Notes: a model not told the origin generated them from the letters alone. 14,428 bases of DNA from CAVRZY01 sp963725415 (GCA_963725415.1 CAVRZY010000054.1:1-14428), one strand, 5' to 3'. Numbered from the stretch's first letter, positions 1 through 7,001 are shown. Made by a program: numbers and translations.

Positions 1-261
1 TTGCCTTGCTGGCACCGTTCGTTACGTATTGCTAGCCCGGATATTCCCATAGTTATTGAGCAAGACCTCCCTCGATTTCTTTGAGATTGGGATGGGGGTT
101 TCAAAAGGGTTACAGGGTTCGTTTGAAGTCCTTCGTCGAGTCCATATTCAATCCGAGATGTGATTGAAAAGAAAAAGACCTAAGCCGTCGGCCTGGATGC
201 TGACCGATGGGGCTGAGGTCTCTGGACTCGGAAGATCTATCTGGACTCTAGGATAAGGTGT
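1..261. other. Non-coding left edge, AT-richer than the rest
   Basis: I see no credible gene here. The stretch is visibly richer in A and T than the following genes. It holds the minus-strand terminator described separately at 165-221. The boundary with typical high-GC coding sequence lies near 305-310, inside the last codons of the Asp-box protein, so this could be the edge of an inserted or rearranged segment. I could not assign it to a known mobile element. Confidence 0.5.
165..221 (-). terminator. Intrinsic terminator of the Asp-box protein gene
   Basis: Arms 176-186 and 211-221 pair over 11 positions with one mismatch (AGACCTaAGCC against GGCTgAGGTCT). An inner stem of about 5 pairs (187-191 with 204-208) closes a 12-nt loop. 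Read on the minus strand, the hairpin is followed directly by TTTTCTTTTC (175 down to 166). It lies about 40 nt beyond the stop codon at 262, as expected for a Rho-independent terminator of that gene. Confidence 0.75.
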
Positions 262-2652
262 TTAAAACTGTGTGAATATAGTCATCAAAGAAAGGAAACA
301 ACCAGCGGAATCCTTGAACTTTGCCGTCGCCGCAGTTGGCGCCGTGGGATCGAAAAAGTCGGTAGCCGTGGAGTGCAAGAAGAAGTCGCGAAGAGGATCC
401 GGGGGTATCTCAGCGCCGAAACGGGAAGGCTGGCTGGCTGCATCATAGTACAGGCGCAAACCGACGGCACTGTTGTGACTCCCGCCCGGGCCGGAGCATT
501 TGCTGCCATCAGGATTAGTTCCGATCCTGGTAAGCACCTTCAAGGACAGCACATCTCCAGGAGTGAGAGCGCTGTCTGCGATCGAACCGAAGGCAACACT
601 GACATGTTTTGCCAGGTCAGGGTTCCTGGTCACGCCGGTGACACATAAGGACTGGCCCGCTGACAACAGTGTGTTGCCGTTCCTGTAAAGCTCTGTGCGG
701 ACGTCAAACTGTGTGCCCTGGTCATCGCTGTTCTTAAGGCCCACGCAGAGGGTGGCCGGGCCAAGGGAAGCCAGCTTCTTGCCCGTATAGGTTGGCTCGA
801 CGCTCCGCCAGACGGCTGCATCCCAGGCTCCTCCGTAGAGGTACCCGGAGGAGTCGAACGCCAGGGCGAGCGTGCGCATAGGCGGGGAAGGGTGCTCATT
901 CCAGGTCGCCCCCTCGTCTGAGGATGAGATGACTGGGCTGGCATTCACCGCGGCGAAGATCCGGCCTGCTGCGTTTACCGCCATGGCCCCGACTTCGCCG
1001 TGATAGACGATGGACCAACTGTCGCCACCGTTGGTCGAGCGATGTAGTCGGCAGTTACCGTCTTCCGCACACAGCGTGGCGAATGTGTTGGCCTTCGGAG
1101 TGACAGCCAGCGCCGTGAAGGTTTGCCAGAACGGAACTTGCAGGACCTGCGTCCACGTTTTGCCGTCATCAGGTGACCGCCAGATCCCAACTCCGGCTTC
1201 AAAGGCAAGGATCAGACCGCCCGGGCCAATGGCCATGTGGCTGACCACGCGGTTCTGTAACCCGAGGTGAGTCCATGTGGCGCCATTGTCCGCAGATCGA
1301 ACCAATCCGGCGAGGCCGCACGCAGGGCCGACGCGACCGGCGTATATGCGGTTCTGCCTGTCGATGGTCAGGGCGCCGGGAGGACAGCCGCCGAAGAGTT
1401 GGATGGGCGGCGCGTCCGTCCATGTTTGCCCGCCGTCCATGGAGTGGCGGAATACGTTCCCGCCCAGGTAGATGTGCCCCGCGGAGTTTGCAGCCAGTGC
1501 CAAGCAACAACTGGGAACGAATAGCGGGTCCACCAGGCTCCAGGTCTGGCCGCTGTTGGTAGATCGGAAAGCGCCCTCCGGCTCGGACGCAGCGAATACA
1601 GTGTTCCCCACGGTGGCCAAGGAGTACACCATCGCAGCCTTGAGTCCCCGGGAGGCCTGAACCCAGTGATCACCGTTGTCGGATGACCGGTAGACGCCGG
1701 CCCCCCAGGCCCCGGCAAAGACAGTACCGTCCGGTTTTATGGCTAGCGCATCAGCCGCCGTCCACCGCTCCGGGAAGGCGAGAGACACCCACGTGGCACC
1801 CTGGTCGGTGGAGCGCCAAATGCCTGCCTGGCTCCCATACGCAAAGACGTGGCCCTGAGCGTTGAATGCCAGGCCGGCGACCTGGTACCACCAGTTGTTG
1901 GCGGGCGGCGCAATGTACTGCCAAGTGGCACCGCGATCCATCGAGCGGTAAAGCCCGCCGGGGTAAAGGCCCCCGTCTGGCGGAGGTTGCTGCCCAGATA
2001 GAGCTACGAAAACGTCCTCGTTGTTGTTGACTGACAGGGCCGTAACCCATTTCCCGGGGAGGCCGGTTTGGGTCCATGTCTCGCCATTGTTACTGGACAC
2101 GTAGACTCCATTGTTCCCGGTCCCCGCGTAGACGGGCCCGGATGGTCCCAGGGCCAATGCAGTTACCGAGCCATCGAGGCCAAGGATCGTGAAGTGCTCC
2201 CAGGAAACGCCCTCGTCGGAGGAACGCCATACCACTCCCCAGCCGCCGCCGAAAATGGCTCCGCTGGGGGCCATCGCTAGCGGCGAGGGAGCAACACCTC
2301 CTGCGCCGGCGGGACTCCAGTTGGCGCCCCCGTCCGCGGAGCGCCAGACGTAGGGCCAACTCGACACGAAGAAGTGGCCGTGCGAGTCGGCCACGATGGA
2401 ATCGATCCAGCTCGCCGCAGGTGGTAAGCCGCTGCTCGCGGCACTCCAGGTCTCTCCGTTGTCCGCGGAGCGGTATATCCCGCTAAGACGGGCCGCGGCG
2501 ACAATGGTCCCTTGCTGGCTCACCGCAATGGCCGCGATACGGCCCCCCTCGGGACCGTTCGTCTGGAGCCAGAAGGGGGTCTGAGAGATGCCCTGCATGG
2601 CAAGGCAGAACAGACCGCAAAGCATCGAGGTCAGACGGATCTGTCTGTGCAT
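262..2652 (-). CDS. Secreted Asp-box (BNR-like) repeat protein
   Basis: Secreted protein of 796 residues, probably an extracellular beta-propeller; no enzymatic role can be assigned. Residues 1-24 form a signal peptide (basic MHRQIR, hydrophobic core, cut near GISQ). At least 13 Asp-box motifs of the S-x-D-x-G-x-T-W type follow (for example SADNGETW, SSDEGVSW, STDQGATW, SMDGGQTW), as in sialidase, YCF48-like and Vps10-type propellers. From about residue 622 a separate module without Asp boxes follows (GPATLCVGLKNSDDQG, RIGTNPDGS, VGLRLYYDA). I recall this as a recurrent acidobacterial C-terminal domain. The start at 2652 is preferred over an upstream ATG at 2706 because GGGGAGG lies just before it and a promoter overlaps 2706. 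The last 14 or so residues (AGCFLSLMTIFTQF) do not look like the rest and coincide with the AT-richer edge, so the natural C-terminus may be lost. Confidence 0.85.
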   Translation of the reverse strand: MHRQIRLTSMLCGLFCLAMQGISQTPFWLQTNGPEGGRIAAIAVSQQGTIVAAARLSGIYRSADNGETWSAASSGLPPAASWIDSIVADSHGHFFVSSWPYVWRSADGGANWSPAGAGGVAPSPLAMAPSGAIFGGGWGVVWRSSDEGVSWEHFTILGLDGSVTALALGPSGPVYAGTGNNGVYVSSNNGETWTQTGLPGKWVTALSVNNNEDVFVALSGQQPPPDGGLYPGGLYRSMDRGATWQYIAPPANNWWYQVAGLAFNAQGHVFAYGSQAGIWRSTDQGATWVSLAFPERWTAADALAIKPDGTVFAGAWGAGVYRSSDNGDHWVQASRGLKAAMVYSLATVGNTVFAASEPEGAFRSTNSGQTWSLVDPLFVPSCCLALAANSAGHIYLGGNVFRHSMDGGQTWTDAPPIQLFGGCPPGALTIDRQNRIYAGRVGPACGLAGLVRSADNGATWTHLGLQNRVVSHMAIGPGGLILAFEAGVGIWRSPDDGKTWTQVLQVPFWQTFTALAVTPKANTFATLCAEDGNCRLHRSTNGGDSWSIVYHGEVGAMAVNAAGRIFAAVNASPVISSSDEGATWNEHPSPPMRTLALAFDSSGYLYGGAWDAAVWRSVEPTYTGKKLASLGPATLCVGLKNSDDQGTQFDVRTELYRNGNTLLSAGQSLCVTGVTRNPDLAKHVSVAFGSIADSALTPGDVLSLKVLTRIGTNPDGSKCSGPGGSHNSAVGLRLYYDAASQPSRFGAEIPPDPLRDFFLHSTATDFFDPTAPTAATAKFKDSAGCFLSLMTIFTQF

Positions 2653-2705
2653 GATTTCCTCCCCTTTACCGCGTGAAGTGCGCCAGCAGGTACTGGCATA
2701 GAACA

Positions 2706-2734
2706 AGAGTACGCCTGAGAGTATTGAGTGTCAA
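2706..2734 (-). promoter_or_regulatory. Candidate sigma70-type promoter of the Asp-box gene
   Basis: On the minus strand a perfect TTGACA (2734-2729) is followed by a 17-nt spacer and TACTCT (2711-2706, 3 of 6 matches to TATAAT). Transcription would start near 2699, giving a leader of about 45 nt before the ATG at 2652. The weak -10 keeps this a candidate. Confidence 0.45.
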
Positions 2735-3003
2735 CATCAGTACCCGCAGAGTTTAGTGGTCTTCTCTGCGGTTGTTGCTGGGCCTGCGCGGCGGCTGTGC
2801 CGTGGGAAGCGAGTTTCTGGGACGATGGAGGGCGGTGCAGGCCCGCTGCCAGACTCTCATGAGAATAGCCCGGTGTTTGCGGCGGGCAGGTCGGGGACCT
2901 GCCCCACCTGGGGTGTAGAGACTGTCTGGAAAATCTCTGCGCCATTTTCATGCGGGCGGACGGAGGGGCGAGTGCGATATGCTGTTGGACCGAGAGGAAT
3001 CCT
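2735..3003. other. Intergenic region between divergent genes
   Basis: No gene is supported here. The region holds the upstream sequence of the Asp-box gene (minus) and of the flavoprotein (plus), and the GC-rich palindrome at 2884-2904. The short open frames crossing it lack ribosome sites and resemble no protein I know. Confidence 0.5.
2884..2904. repeat. REP-like palindrome, copy 1
   Basis: A 9-bp perfect inverted repeat, GGGCAGGTC and GACCTGCCC, separated by GGG and followed by CAC. A near relative occurs at 12381-12400 (GGCAGGCC, 4-nt loop, GGCCTGCC, then CCAC) and a weaker one at 3985-3998. The shared GGCAGG-loop-CCTGCC plan in intergenic DNA suggests a dispersed extragenic palindrome family. 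Copy number elsewhere is unknown. Confidence 0.5.
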
Positions 3004-3579
3004 ATGAAGGTCATTGCGTTTAACGGCAGCGCTCGCAAGGACGGGAATACGGCCATTCTGATCCGGTATGTCCTGAGCGAGCTGGAGAAGGAAGGCATCG
3101 AAACCGAGATGGTGCAGCTCAGCGGCGTCAAGATCCATGGCTGCCTGGCGTGCCGCACCTGCTTCTCGAACAGAGACCGCCGCTGCTCCCAGAAGGGCGA
3201 CAAGGGCAATGAATACATCCAGAAGATGGAAGCCGCCGACGGCATCATCCTGGGCTCGCCGACGTATGTAGCTGACATTTCGCCCGAGATCAAGGCGCTG
3301 ATCGACCGGTCCTGCATGGTAGCCAGAGCCAACGAGAATATGTTCCGCCGCAAGGTGGGCGCGGCCATAGTGGCGGTGCGGAGGGCCGGGGCGATCCACG
3401 CCTTTGACACACTGAACCATTTCTTCCTGATCGCGGAGATGATCGTGCCGGGCTCCTCCTACTGGAACATTGGCATCGGCCGGGAGAAGGGCGAGGTGGA
3501 GAACGATGCCGAAGGGATCCAGACCATGAAAACGCTGGGGCAGAACATGGCTTGGCTGCTAAAGAAGATCCACCACTAG
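3004..3579 (+). CDS. Iron-sulfur flavoprotein (NADPH-dependent FMN reductase family)
   Basis: Flavodoxin-fold protein of 191 residues, complete. The N-terminal FMN phosphate loop is NGSARKDGN (residues 7-15), and GSPTY at 84-88 is the usual second flavin-contact motif of the PF03358 family. Residues 47-61 contain C-x2-C-x2-C-x7-C (Cys47, 50, 53, 61). This matches the compact [4Fe-4S] motif of the archaeal/bacterial iron-sulfur flavoproteins (Isf), so it probably moves electrons between FMN and a cluster in the cytoplasm. Donor and acceptor cannot be read from sequence. The start at 3004 has GAGAGG upstream at good spacing and puts the beta1 strand (MKVIAFNGS) at the N-terminus; an upstream ATG at 2950 would add 18 unrelated residues. 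It stands alone, with no redox partner next to it. Confidence 0.88.
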   Translation: MKVIAFNGSARKDGNTAILIRYVLSELEKEGIETEMVQLSGVKIHGCLACRTCFSNRDRRCSQKGDKGNEYIQKMEAADGIILGSPTYVADISPEIKALIDRSCMVARANENMFRRKVGAAIVAVRRAGAIHAFDTLNHFFLIAEMIVPGSSYWNIGIGREKGEVENDAEGIQTMKTLGQNMAWLLKKIHH

Positions 3580-3611
3580 CCGGGGGTGAGGAGTCCTGCG
3601 CTCGGAGACAG

Positions 3612-3833
3612 CTAGCAGACGCTGGTCGAGGAGAGCGCCTTCCCCAAGACCAACCTGATCTGGTCGATGAACTCCTGTGTGGCCTCGACCACCGCAGCAC
3701 ACTCAGGGCAGGTCAGATAGTGGTCCTCGAAGGCCAGCCGGGCTTGCTGGGGAAGCCGGTTGAGGCAGTATTCGTCAGCCAGCTCATCGACATCTGCCGG
3801 GCAGTTCCCGACAGCCACATTCGCAGGCATCAT
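3612..3833 (-). CDS. Small zinc-binding protein, anti-sigma-factor-like
   Basis: Cytoplasmic protein of 73 residues without a membrane segment. Residues 20-45 read like the N-terminal zinc-binding domain of ZAS/zf-HC2 anti-sigma factors: DEYCLNRLP, an acidic helix, then His38-x3-Cys42-x2-Cys45 (HYLTCPEC), with an extra Cys at 23. Full anti-sigma factors usually add a transmembrane helix and periplasmic part, and sit next to an ECF sigma gene; neither is present. It may be a stand-alone soluble regulator or a relic. Two ATGs are adjacent (3833 and 3830); no clear Shine-Dalgarno lies upstream, so the start is moderately uncertain. It is convergent with the flavoprotein and divergent from the gene at 4097. 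Confidence 0.6.
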   Translation of the reverse strand: MMPANVAVGNCPADVDELADEYCLNRLPQQARLAFEDHYLTCPECAAVVEATQEFIDQIRLVLGKALSSTSVC

Positions 3834-3882
3834 GGGATAGAATCGCCTTGCCTGGCCAGTTGTGCAACCACTAAAACACTTA

Positions 3883-3952
3883 TTTCCACAGTTCTATCTC
3901 CCGTTTTTTCAATGAATCAGAGCTGAGGCCTGTGGAAAGACTGTTGAAAAAA
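3883..3952. repeat. Interleaved inverted repeats (pseudoknot-type order)
   Basis: Two exact 9-bp inverted repeats are interleaved: TTTCCACAG (3883-3891) with CTGTGGAAA (3930-3938), and TTTTTTCAA (3904-3912) with TTGAAAAAA (3944-3952). The order a-b-a'-b' is that of an H-type pseudoknot. It lies in the divergent intergenic region between 3833 and 4097. The TGTTGAAAAAAT arm also resembles ends seen on some insertion sequences, so a relic of one is an alternative. Confidence 0.4.
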
Positions 3953-4024
3953 TCCGCAGGCTGGCAGCAGTGTGCCGCGAGTGAGCAGGCGGGCCTGCCT
4001 GGACGCTCCATTTGGTTCGGGACG

Positions 4025-4033
4025 TGATATGAT
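4025..4033 (+). promoter_or_regulatory. Candidate extended -10 promoter of the 4097 gene
   Basis: TGATATGAT is an extended -10 element: TG, one base, then TATGAT (5 of 6 matches). It lies 63 nt before the ATG at 4097. No good -35 is seen at 16-18 nt spacing, which extended -10 promoters can tolerate. Confidence 0.35.
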
Positions 4034-4096
4034 TTCTAGGCCAGAAGCGCTCTGTTTGGCAGGTGAGTGTGGCATCGGAAATGACGAGGAGGAGTT

Positions 4097-4705
4097 ATGA
4101 GTCTGAGGTGTGTTCCCATGTTCGTTGTGTTGGCCGTAGCTCAATCCCTGCACGGCCAGCAACCGAAATCGCAAGCGAAACCGGAGGCCACGGCCAGCGG
4201 CGTCTTTGTCGGCCGGAGCGGCAAGCCGATGGCCAAGGCGCGATTGCTGCTGGCGGAAGTGATCGCTGACAAGGAAGTCAGTCACGCCCGACTTAAGCTG
4301 TCAAGCAAGGTTGCGGCGGCCGTGGCCGACGAGCAGGGCCGGTTCCAGTTGAAGGGTTTTACGCCCGGTTCTTACGCCATTGTTTACCAGCCGGCGGGCG
4401 CCAGCCCCGTCATCCCAATTGACACCTATATCAAACCCCTGCTGGCAGTTGACAAGTCCATCGCCCCCTTGCTGCGCAACATGGAGCTGGGCAAACTGGA
4501 GCCCTTTGCCGACCGTGCCTGGGGGCGGGACCTCACGCTCCTGAAGGGTCACACCTTCTGGTCGGAAGGGGAGTTCATGAAGATCTGGAACGCCACCGTG
4601 CGGCGGGGCCAGCAGGGTCCCTACATGGAAGTCCGGCGCGGGGTGCTGCGGGTGGACCGCCTGGACGACAAGAGCCAGATCAAGATGGACGCCTGGAGTT
4701 TCTGA
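4097..4705 (+). CDS. Small secreted protein with a carboxypeptidase-regulatory-like domain
   Basis: Exported protein of 202 residues, function unknown. Residues 1-20 form a signal peptide (MSLRCVPMFVVLAVAQSLHG). Residues 35-100 look like a CarboxypepD_reg-type beta-sandwich (GVFVGRSGKPMAKARLLL, then DEQGRFQLKGFTPGSYAIV). The rest (IPIDTYIKPLLAV to KMDAWSF) matches nothing I recognise. AGGAGG at 4087-4092 sets the start at 4097. The 3' two thirds (4301-4727) recur at 11827-12221 as a broken copy. Since this copy has the signal peptide and full frame, I infer it is nearer the parent. Downstream comes decayed sequence, so no operon partner is evident. Confidence 0.75.
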   Translation: MSLRCVPMFVVLAVAQSLHGQQPKSQAKPEATASGVFVGRSGKPMAKARLLLAEVIADKEVSHARLKLSSKVAAAVADEQGRFQLKGFTPGSYAIVYQPAGASPVIPIDTYIKPLLAVDKSIAPLLRNMELGKLEPFADRAWGRDLTLLKGHTFWSEGEFMKIWNATVRRGQQGPYMEVRRGVLRVDRLDDKSQIKMDAWSF

Positions 4706-4727
4706 GTGGGCGCCGGGGGCGCGGGGC
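4301..4727 (+). repeat. Segmental duplication, copy 1
   Basis: This segment aligns with 11827-12221 in the same orientation, from TCAAGCAAGG to GCGCGGGGC. By eye I count about six substitutions plus one 32-nt gap, so the two copies are nearly identical and the event is recent or the copies are still recombining. Confidence 0.9.
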
Positions 4728-4769
4728 AGTAGCGCTTCACCCGGGCGGAAGCATCGAGGCGGGGAACGT

Positions 4770-5060
4770 CACCGTCGGTCCCGAATCAGCAACTCCGACG
4801 CAGGGATGCCAGCGCCTTGGATCGCTTCCACCGGAGGAAGCGGTAGGAAAGGCTCGTCAGGCATGTGGATGGCGGGACCGCCGGCCAACAGAGTGCCCAG
4901 AGTGCGTTTGGATTCCTCGCCACGAAGACGCTGGAGGCCTTGTTGATCCACTGCACGCCCAAGAACACCCACCCCGTCTCGCCGATCAGCACGGTGAACC
5001 GCAGCCGGATGACCGGCAGATTCATGTCGCGGGAGGTGCATCGGCTGATCCGCCCCTTCC
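4770..5060 (-). pseudogene. Probable decayed protein gene of unknown function
   Basis: No intact gene fits the 370 nt between 4705 and 5079, but the minus strand shows coding-like traces. From about 5060 to 4905 one frame (DMNLPVIRLRFTVLIGE, then WVFLGVQWI) has codons almost all ending in G or C, as real genes here do. From about 4905 to 4770 a different frame continues protein-like to a stop (LGTLLAGGPAIHMPDEPFLP, ending ASELLIRDRR). The switch suggests a frameshift within an old gene. No start codon with a ribosome site and no family could be identified. It lies just downstream of the hydrolase at 5079-6017 on the same strand. Confidence 0.3.
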
Positions 5061-5078
5061 GGTGCCGGATGACGCGGA

Positions 5079-6017
5079 TCAACCCGCTGTCTGGTGCGCT
5101 GCGGGGCCTCTCGCTTCCTGCGGATTCCCGGCCCCGCCGCCGCCCCTTTTTGGGCATGCAGACACCAATTGCAAAGCCTCCCGCGCCACCAAGTCCGGCG
5201 CGTCCCGCTGGATCTGGTGTGTGCTCTTCTCAGCCACAAGGAACTTCCCGCGTCGAGACAGACCCGCCACCTGGCGGCTGGATTCAATCCAGAACTGCTG
5301 AAACGCCTCGGCGTCGGGTCCGAATCTGGCGTTGGGGACTCCGGAGGCCACAACGGTCAAGGGCAGTTCTCCAAAGGTCAGAACCCGTGCGACCTGAGCT
5401 GCTGACTCGCTGAACATTGCCTCATGTTCTGAGGCGAGCGTCTCGAAGAACACCGCCTTGCCGATCGCATTCTGTTCCCTGGCCTCCTTCGCCATCCGCT
5501 GAAACTCCGCGGTCTGCTGCGATGCCATCTTCACCAATCCGGGGAAGCCTTCCCGGGAGATGAACCTGCGTGGCGGCGGGTCCAGCAGGAGCATCGCTCC
5601 CGCGAGGTCCGGACTCTCCGCTGCCAGCACCATCATGTGCAAAGCGCCGAGGGAATGGCCGACCAGGACGTAAGGCGGCGGGAGCGCGAGTTTGGACAGC
5701 AGCAGCCGCAGGTCGCTGGTCACGTGTTTAGCCGTGCGAGGGTATGGCCCGCCATCGCTTCTGCCGTATCCGGCGCGCTCGTACGCGCAGACGCGGCCTT
5801 CTGCCGCAAGTCGGCTGATCACAGGGGCCCACGGCTCGACAGCTTCCGCGAATCCCACATCGATCACGACCACTGGCGCTCCACTTCCCCATATCTGGGC
5901 ATGGAGCCGCCGGCCGCCGATGTCCACCAGTTCGTCCTTCCCGGCCGGGGCTGAGGAAGCCCGCCTGCAGCCCACGCCCGCACACGCTAGTGTTAGCAGA
6001 AGCTCCCGTCGCCTCAC
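5079..6017 (-). CDS. Exported alpha/beta hydrolase
   Basis: Alpha/beta-hydrolase-fold protein of 312 residues; the substrate (an ester or similar) is unknown. The nucleophile elbow is GHSLG with Ser122. Asp146 in LLLDPP or a later acid may serve as the acid, and the His in KSTHQIQRD (about residue 270) is the likely general base. The oxyanion-side segment YERAGYGRSDGG (79-90) is typical. The N-terminus (MRRRELLLTLACAGVGC) is a short Tat-like or lipoprotein-like export signal. Translation starts at GTG (6017), with GGGAGG nine nt upstream. The fold should end near residue 287 (REALQLVSA). The last 25 residues are Gly/Pro/Arg-rich and run into decayed DNA, so the original stop may have been lost. 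Confidence 0.82.
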   Translation of the reverse strand: MRRRELLLTLACAGVGCRRASSAPAGKDELVDIGGRRLHAQIWGSGAPVVVIDVGFAEAVEPWAPVISRLAAEGRVCAYERAGYGRSDGGPYPRTAKHVTSDLRLLLSKLALPPPYVLVGHSLGALHMMVLAAESPDLAGAMLLLDPPPRRFISREGFPGLVKMASQQTAEFQRMAKEAREQNAIGKAVFFETLASEHEAMFSESAAQVARVLTFGELPLTVVASGVPNARFGPDAEAFQQFWIESSRQVAGLSRRGKFLVAEKSTHQIQRDAPDLVAREALQLVSACPKRGGGGAGNPQEARGPAAHQTAG

Positions 6018-6272
6018 AGCTCAATTCCTCCCGACATGCGTTGATGGCCTCCGATCCACCGGGTAATACTACGGAGTTTAGGCTCTGGAAGTTCTGCAAA
6101 GAAGAAAGGAAAGGTTGAGGGCCCTCAAGGCCGTAGGTGATAAAAAACATGTGGTGGCCCCGGCAGAACTCGAATCTGCGACCTCTACCGTTCCACGGCG
6201 ACCTGCGCCAGTGGCGGCCGGCGCCTCCGGATCACCCAAATGCAGGATGGAGGTCGCGGCGTCGAGAACTTT
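6018..6272. other. Intergenic segment with tRNA 3' fragment
   Basis: No gene is supported. It holds the upstream region of the hydrolase (minus strand) and the tRNA-like fragment at 6151-6190. The plus-strand frame crossing it is open only as an antisense shadow of the lipoprotein gene that follows. Confidence 0.5.
6151..6190 (-). pseudogene. tRNA 3'-end fragment (left direct repeat)
   Basis: Read on the minus strand this is the 3' half of a tRNA. It contains the 3' anticodon-stem strand GGTAG, the variable loop AGGTC, a perfect T arm (GCAGA, loop TTCGAGT, TCTGC), the 3' acceptor strand CGGGGCC, and ACCA. Nothing upstream can form the D arm, the anticodon loop or the 5' acceptor strand, so it is a fragment. 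It matches 10296-10335 in direct orientation at 37 of 40 positions. tRNA 3' ends are common attachment sites for integrative elements. Confidence 0.7.
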
Positions 6273-6300
6273 TTCCGGCGCGGAGCCTCCGGTCAGGTTT

Positions 6301-6813
6301 CTATTTCTTCTTCGCTGTCTTCTTCGCTGGAGCGGCCGGCTTTTCCGGAGCCGGCAGGGGAAGGTCGGAATTCCAGATGTCGCGCAGCATCTTCCACGAG
6401 CCGTCAGCCTGCTTGCGCCAGATCGTCAGGTACTTACCGCGGTCCTCAATAGGCGCTGCCCCGGTGGTGGTGACGGTCTCGGAATAGGTTCCGCGCTCGT
6501 AGGCCAGGTCGCCTCGTCCCTCGATTTCCAATATCTGCAACTGGAAGTTGGAAACCGGCGAGGTCTCCAGGGCGGCCTGGATCGCGGCCCTGCCTTGGAC
6601 CGCCGCCTGGTTGGGCGGCAGAACGATGGCATCCTCAGCATAGAGGGCCGCCGCCCCCTTGAAGTCTTTTGCGTTCGCCAGCTTCACATAGTTCTCATCA
6701 CCCTGGCGAATCGCCGTTCGATCGGCCTCCGACAGTCCGGCAGGCCCCTGGCATCCGACACTCAAGACCAGGCACATCACTATGCCCAAAGTCAGAACCA
6801 GTCGCTTCTCCAT
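6301..6813 (-). CDS. DUF4440/SnoaL-like lipoprotein, copy 1
   Basis: Protein of 170 residues with an NTF2-like cone fold of the DUF4440/SnoaL type; members range from enzymes to ligand-binding proteins and the role here is unknown. Residues 1-20 form a lipoprotein signal ending LVLSVGC (Cys21 as likely lipidation site; Ser at -3 is unusual). The domain spans about 28-150: EADRTAIRQGDENYV helix, KDFKGAAALYAEDAI, the GRAAIQ helix, then strands to KYLTIWRKQADGSWKML. A Pro/Ala/Lys tail (APEKPAAPAKKTAKKK) ends the protein. The start at 6813 is preceded by GGAGAGGAGG at 8 nt. A possible -10 (TATACT, 6870-6865) lies upstream, and the insertion sequence begins 97 nt upstream of the start, so it may affect expression. 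Confidence 0.82.
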   Translation of the reverse strand: MEKRLVLTLGIVMCLVLSVGCQGPAGLSEADRTAIRQGDENYVKLANAKDFKGAAALYAEDAIVLPPNQAAVQGRAAIQAALETSPVSNFQLQILEIEGRGDLAYERGTYSETVTTTGAAPIEDRGKYLTIWRKQADGSWKMLRDIWNSDLPLPAPEKPAAPAKKTAKKK

Positions 6814-6864
6814 TGCGCTTGCCTCCTCTCCAAGAGTTCCGTTCCGGAAACCTGGGTGGCTACA

Positions 6865-6870
6865 AGTATA
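6865..6870 (-). promoter_or_regulatory. Possible -10 box of lipoprotein copy 1
   Basis: TATACT on the minus strand (5 of 6 to consensus), 51 nt before the ATG. The same box is kept in copy 3 (10012-10007), but copy 2 has TATGCT (9365-9360). No clear -35 is seen. Expression of copy 2 may therefore differ from the others. Confidence 0.3.
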
Positions 6871-6901
6871 CACAAGTCCGCCGAGCTATCCCGGTGGCAG
6901 G

Positions 6902-6910
6902 CCAGAAGAA
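6902..6910. repeat. Target-site duplication, left (CCAGAAGAA)
   Basis: A 9-bp direct repeat, identical to 8747-8755, flanks the insertion sequence. The same nine bases also end array unit 2 (9397-9405), confirming they belong to the array and were duplicated on insertion. Confidence 0.92.
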
Positions 6911-6932
6911 GGGTGCGCGACATAGAAGTGCA
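6911..6932 (+). repeat. IS terminal inverted repeat, left
   Basis: 22 bp from GGGTGCGCGACA to AGAAGTGCA, the exact reverse complement of 8725-8746. Confidence 0.95.
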
Positions 6933-7001
6933 GAGTTTGGCGGTTTCTTTTTTTGTGGCTTGTAACCGTGCGTATGTGATACGCTAGGCTGGAGCACCCC
7001 T

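Noticed and set aside
1..60. IS end resembling GCCCGGATATT-type termini
   Set aside because: It reminded me of ends of some insertion sequences, but no matching inverted copy, target duplication or transposase is in the window.
2631..3410. 259-residue minus-strand frame opposite the flavoprotein
   Set aside because: Overlaps the well-supported flavoprotein and the start of the Asp-box gene; no family features.
6115..6987. Long plus-strand frame over the first lipoprotein gene (290 residues)
   Set aside because: Antisense shadow. The same kind of frame reappears over copies 2 and 3 because the sense genes repeat, and it shows no family features.
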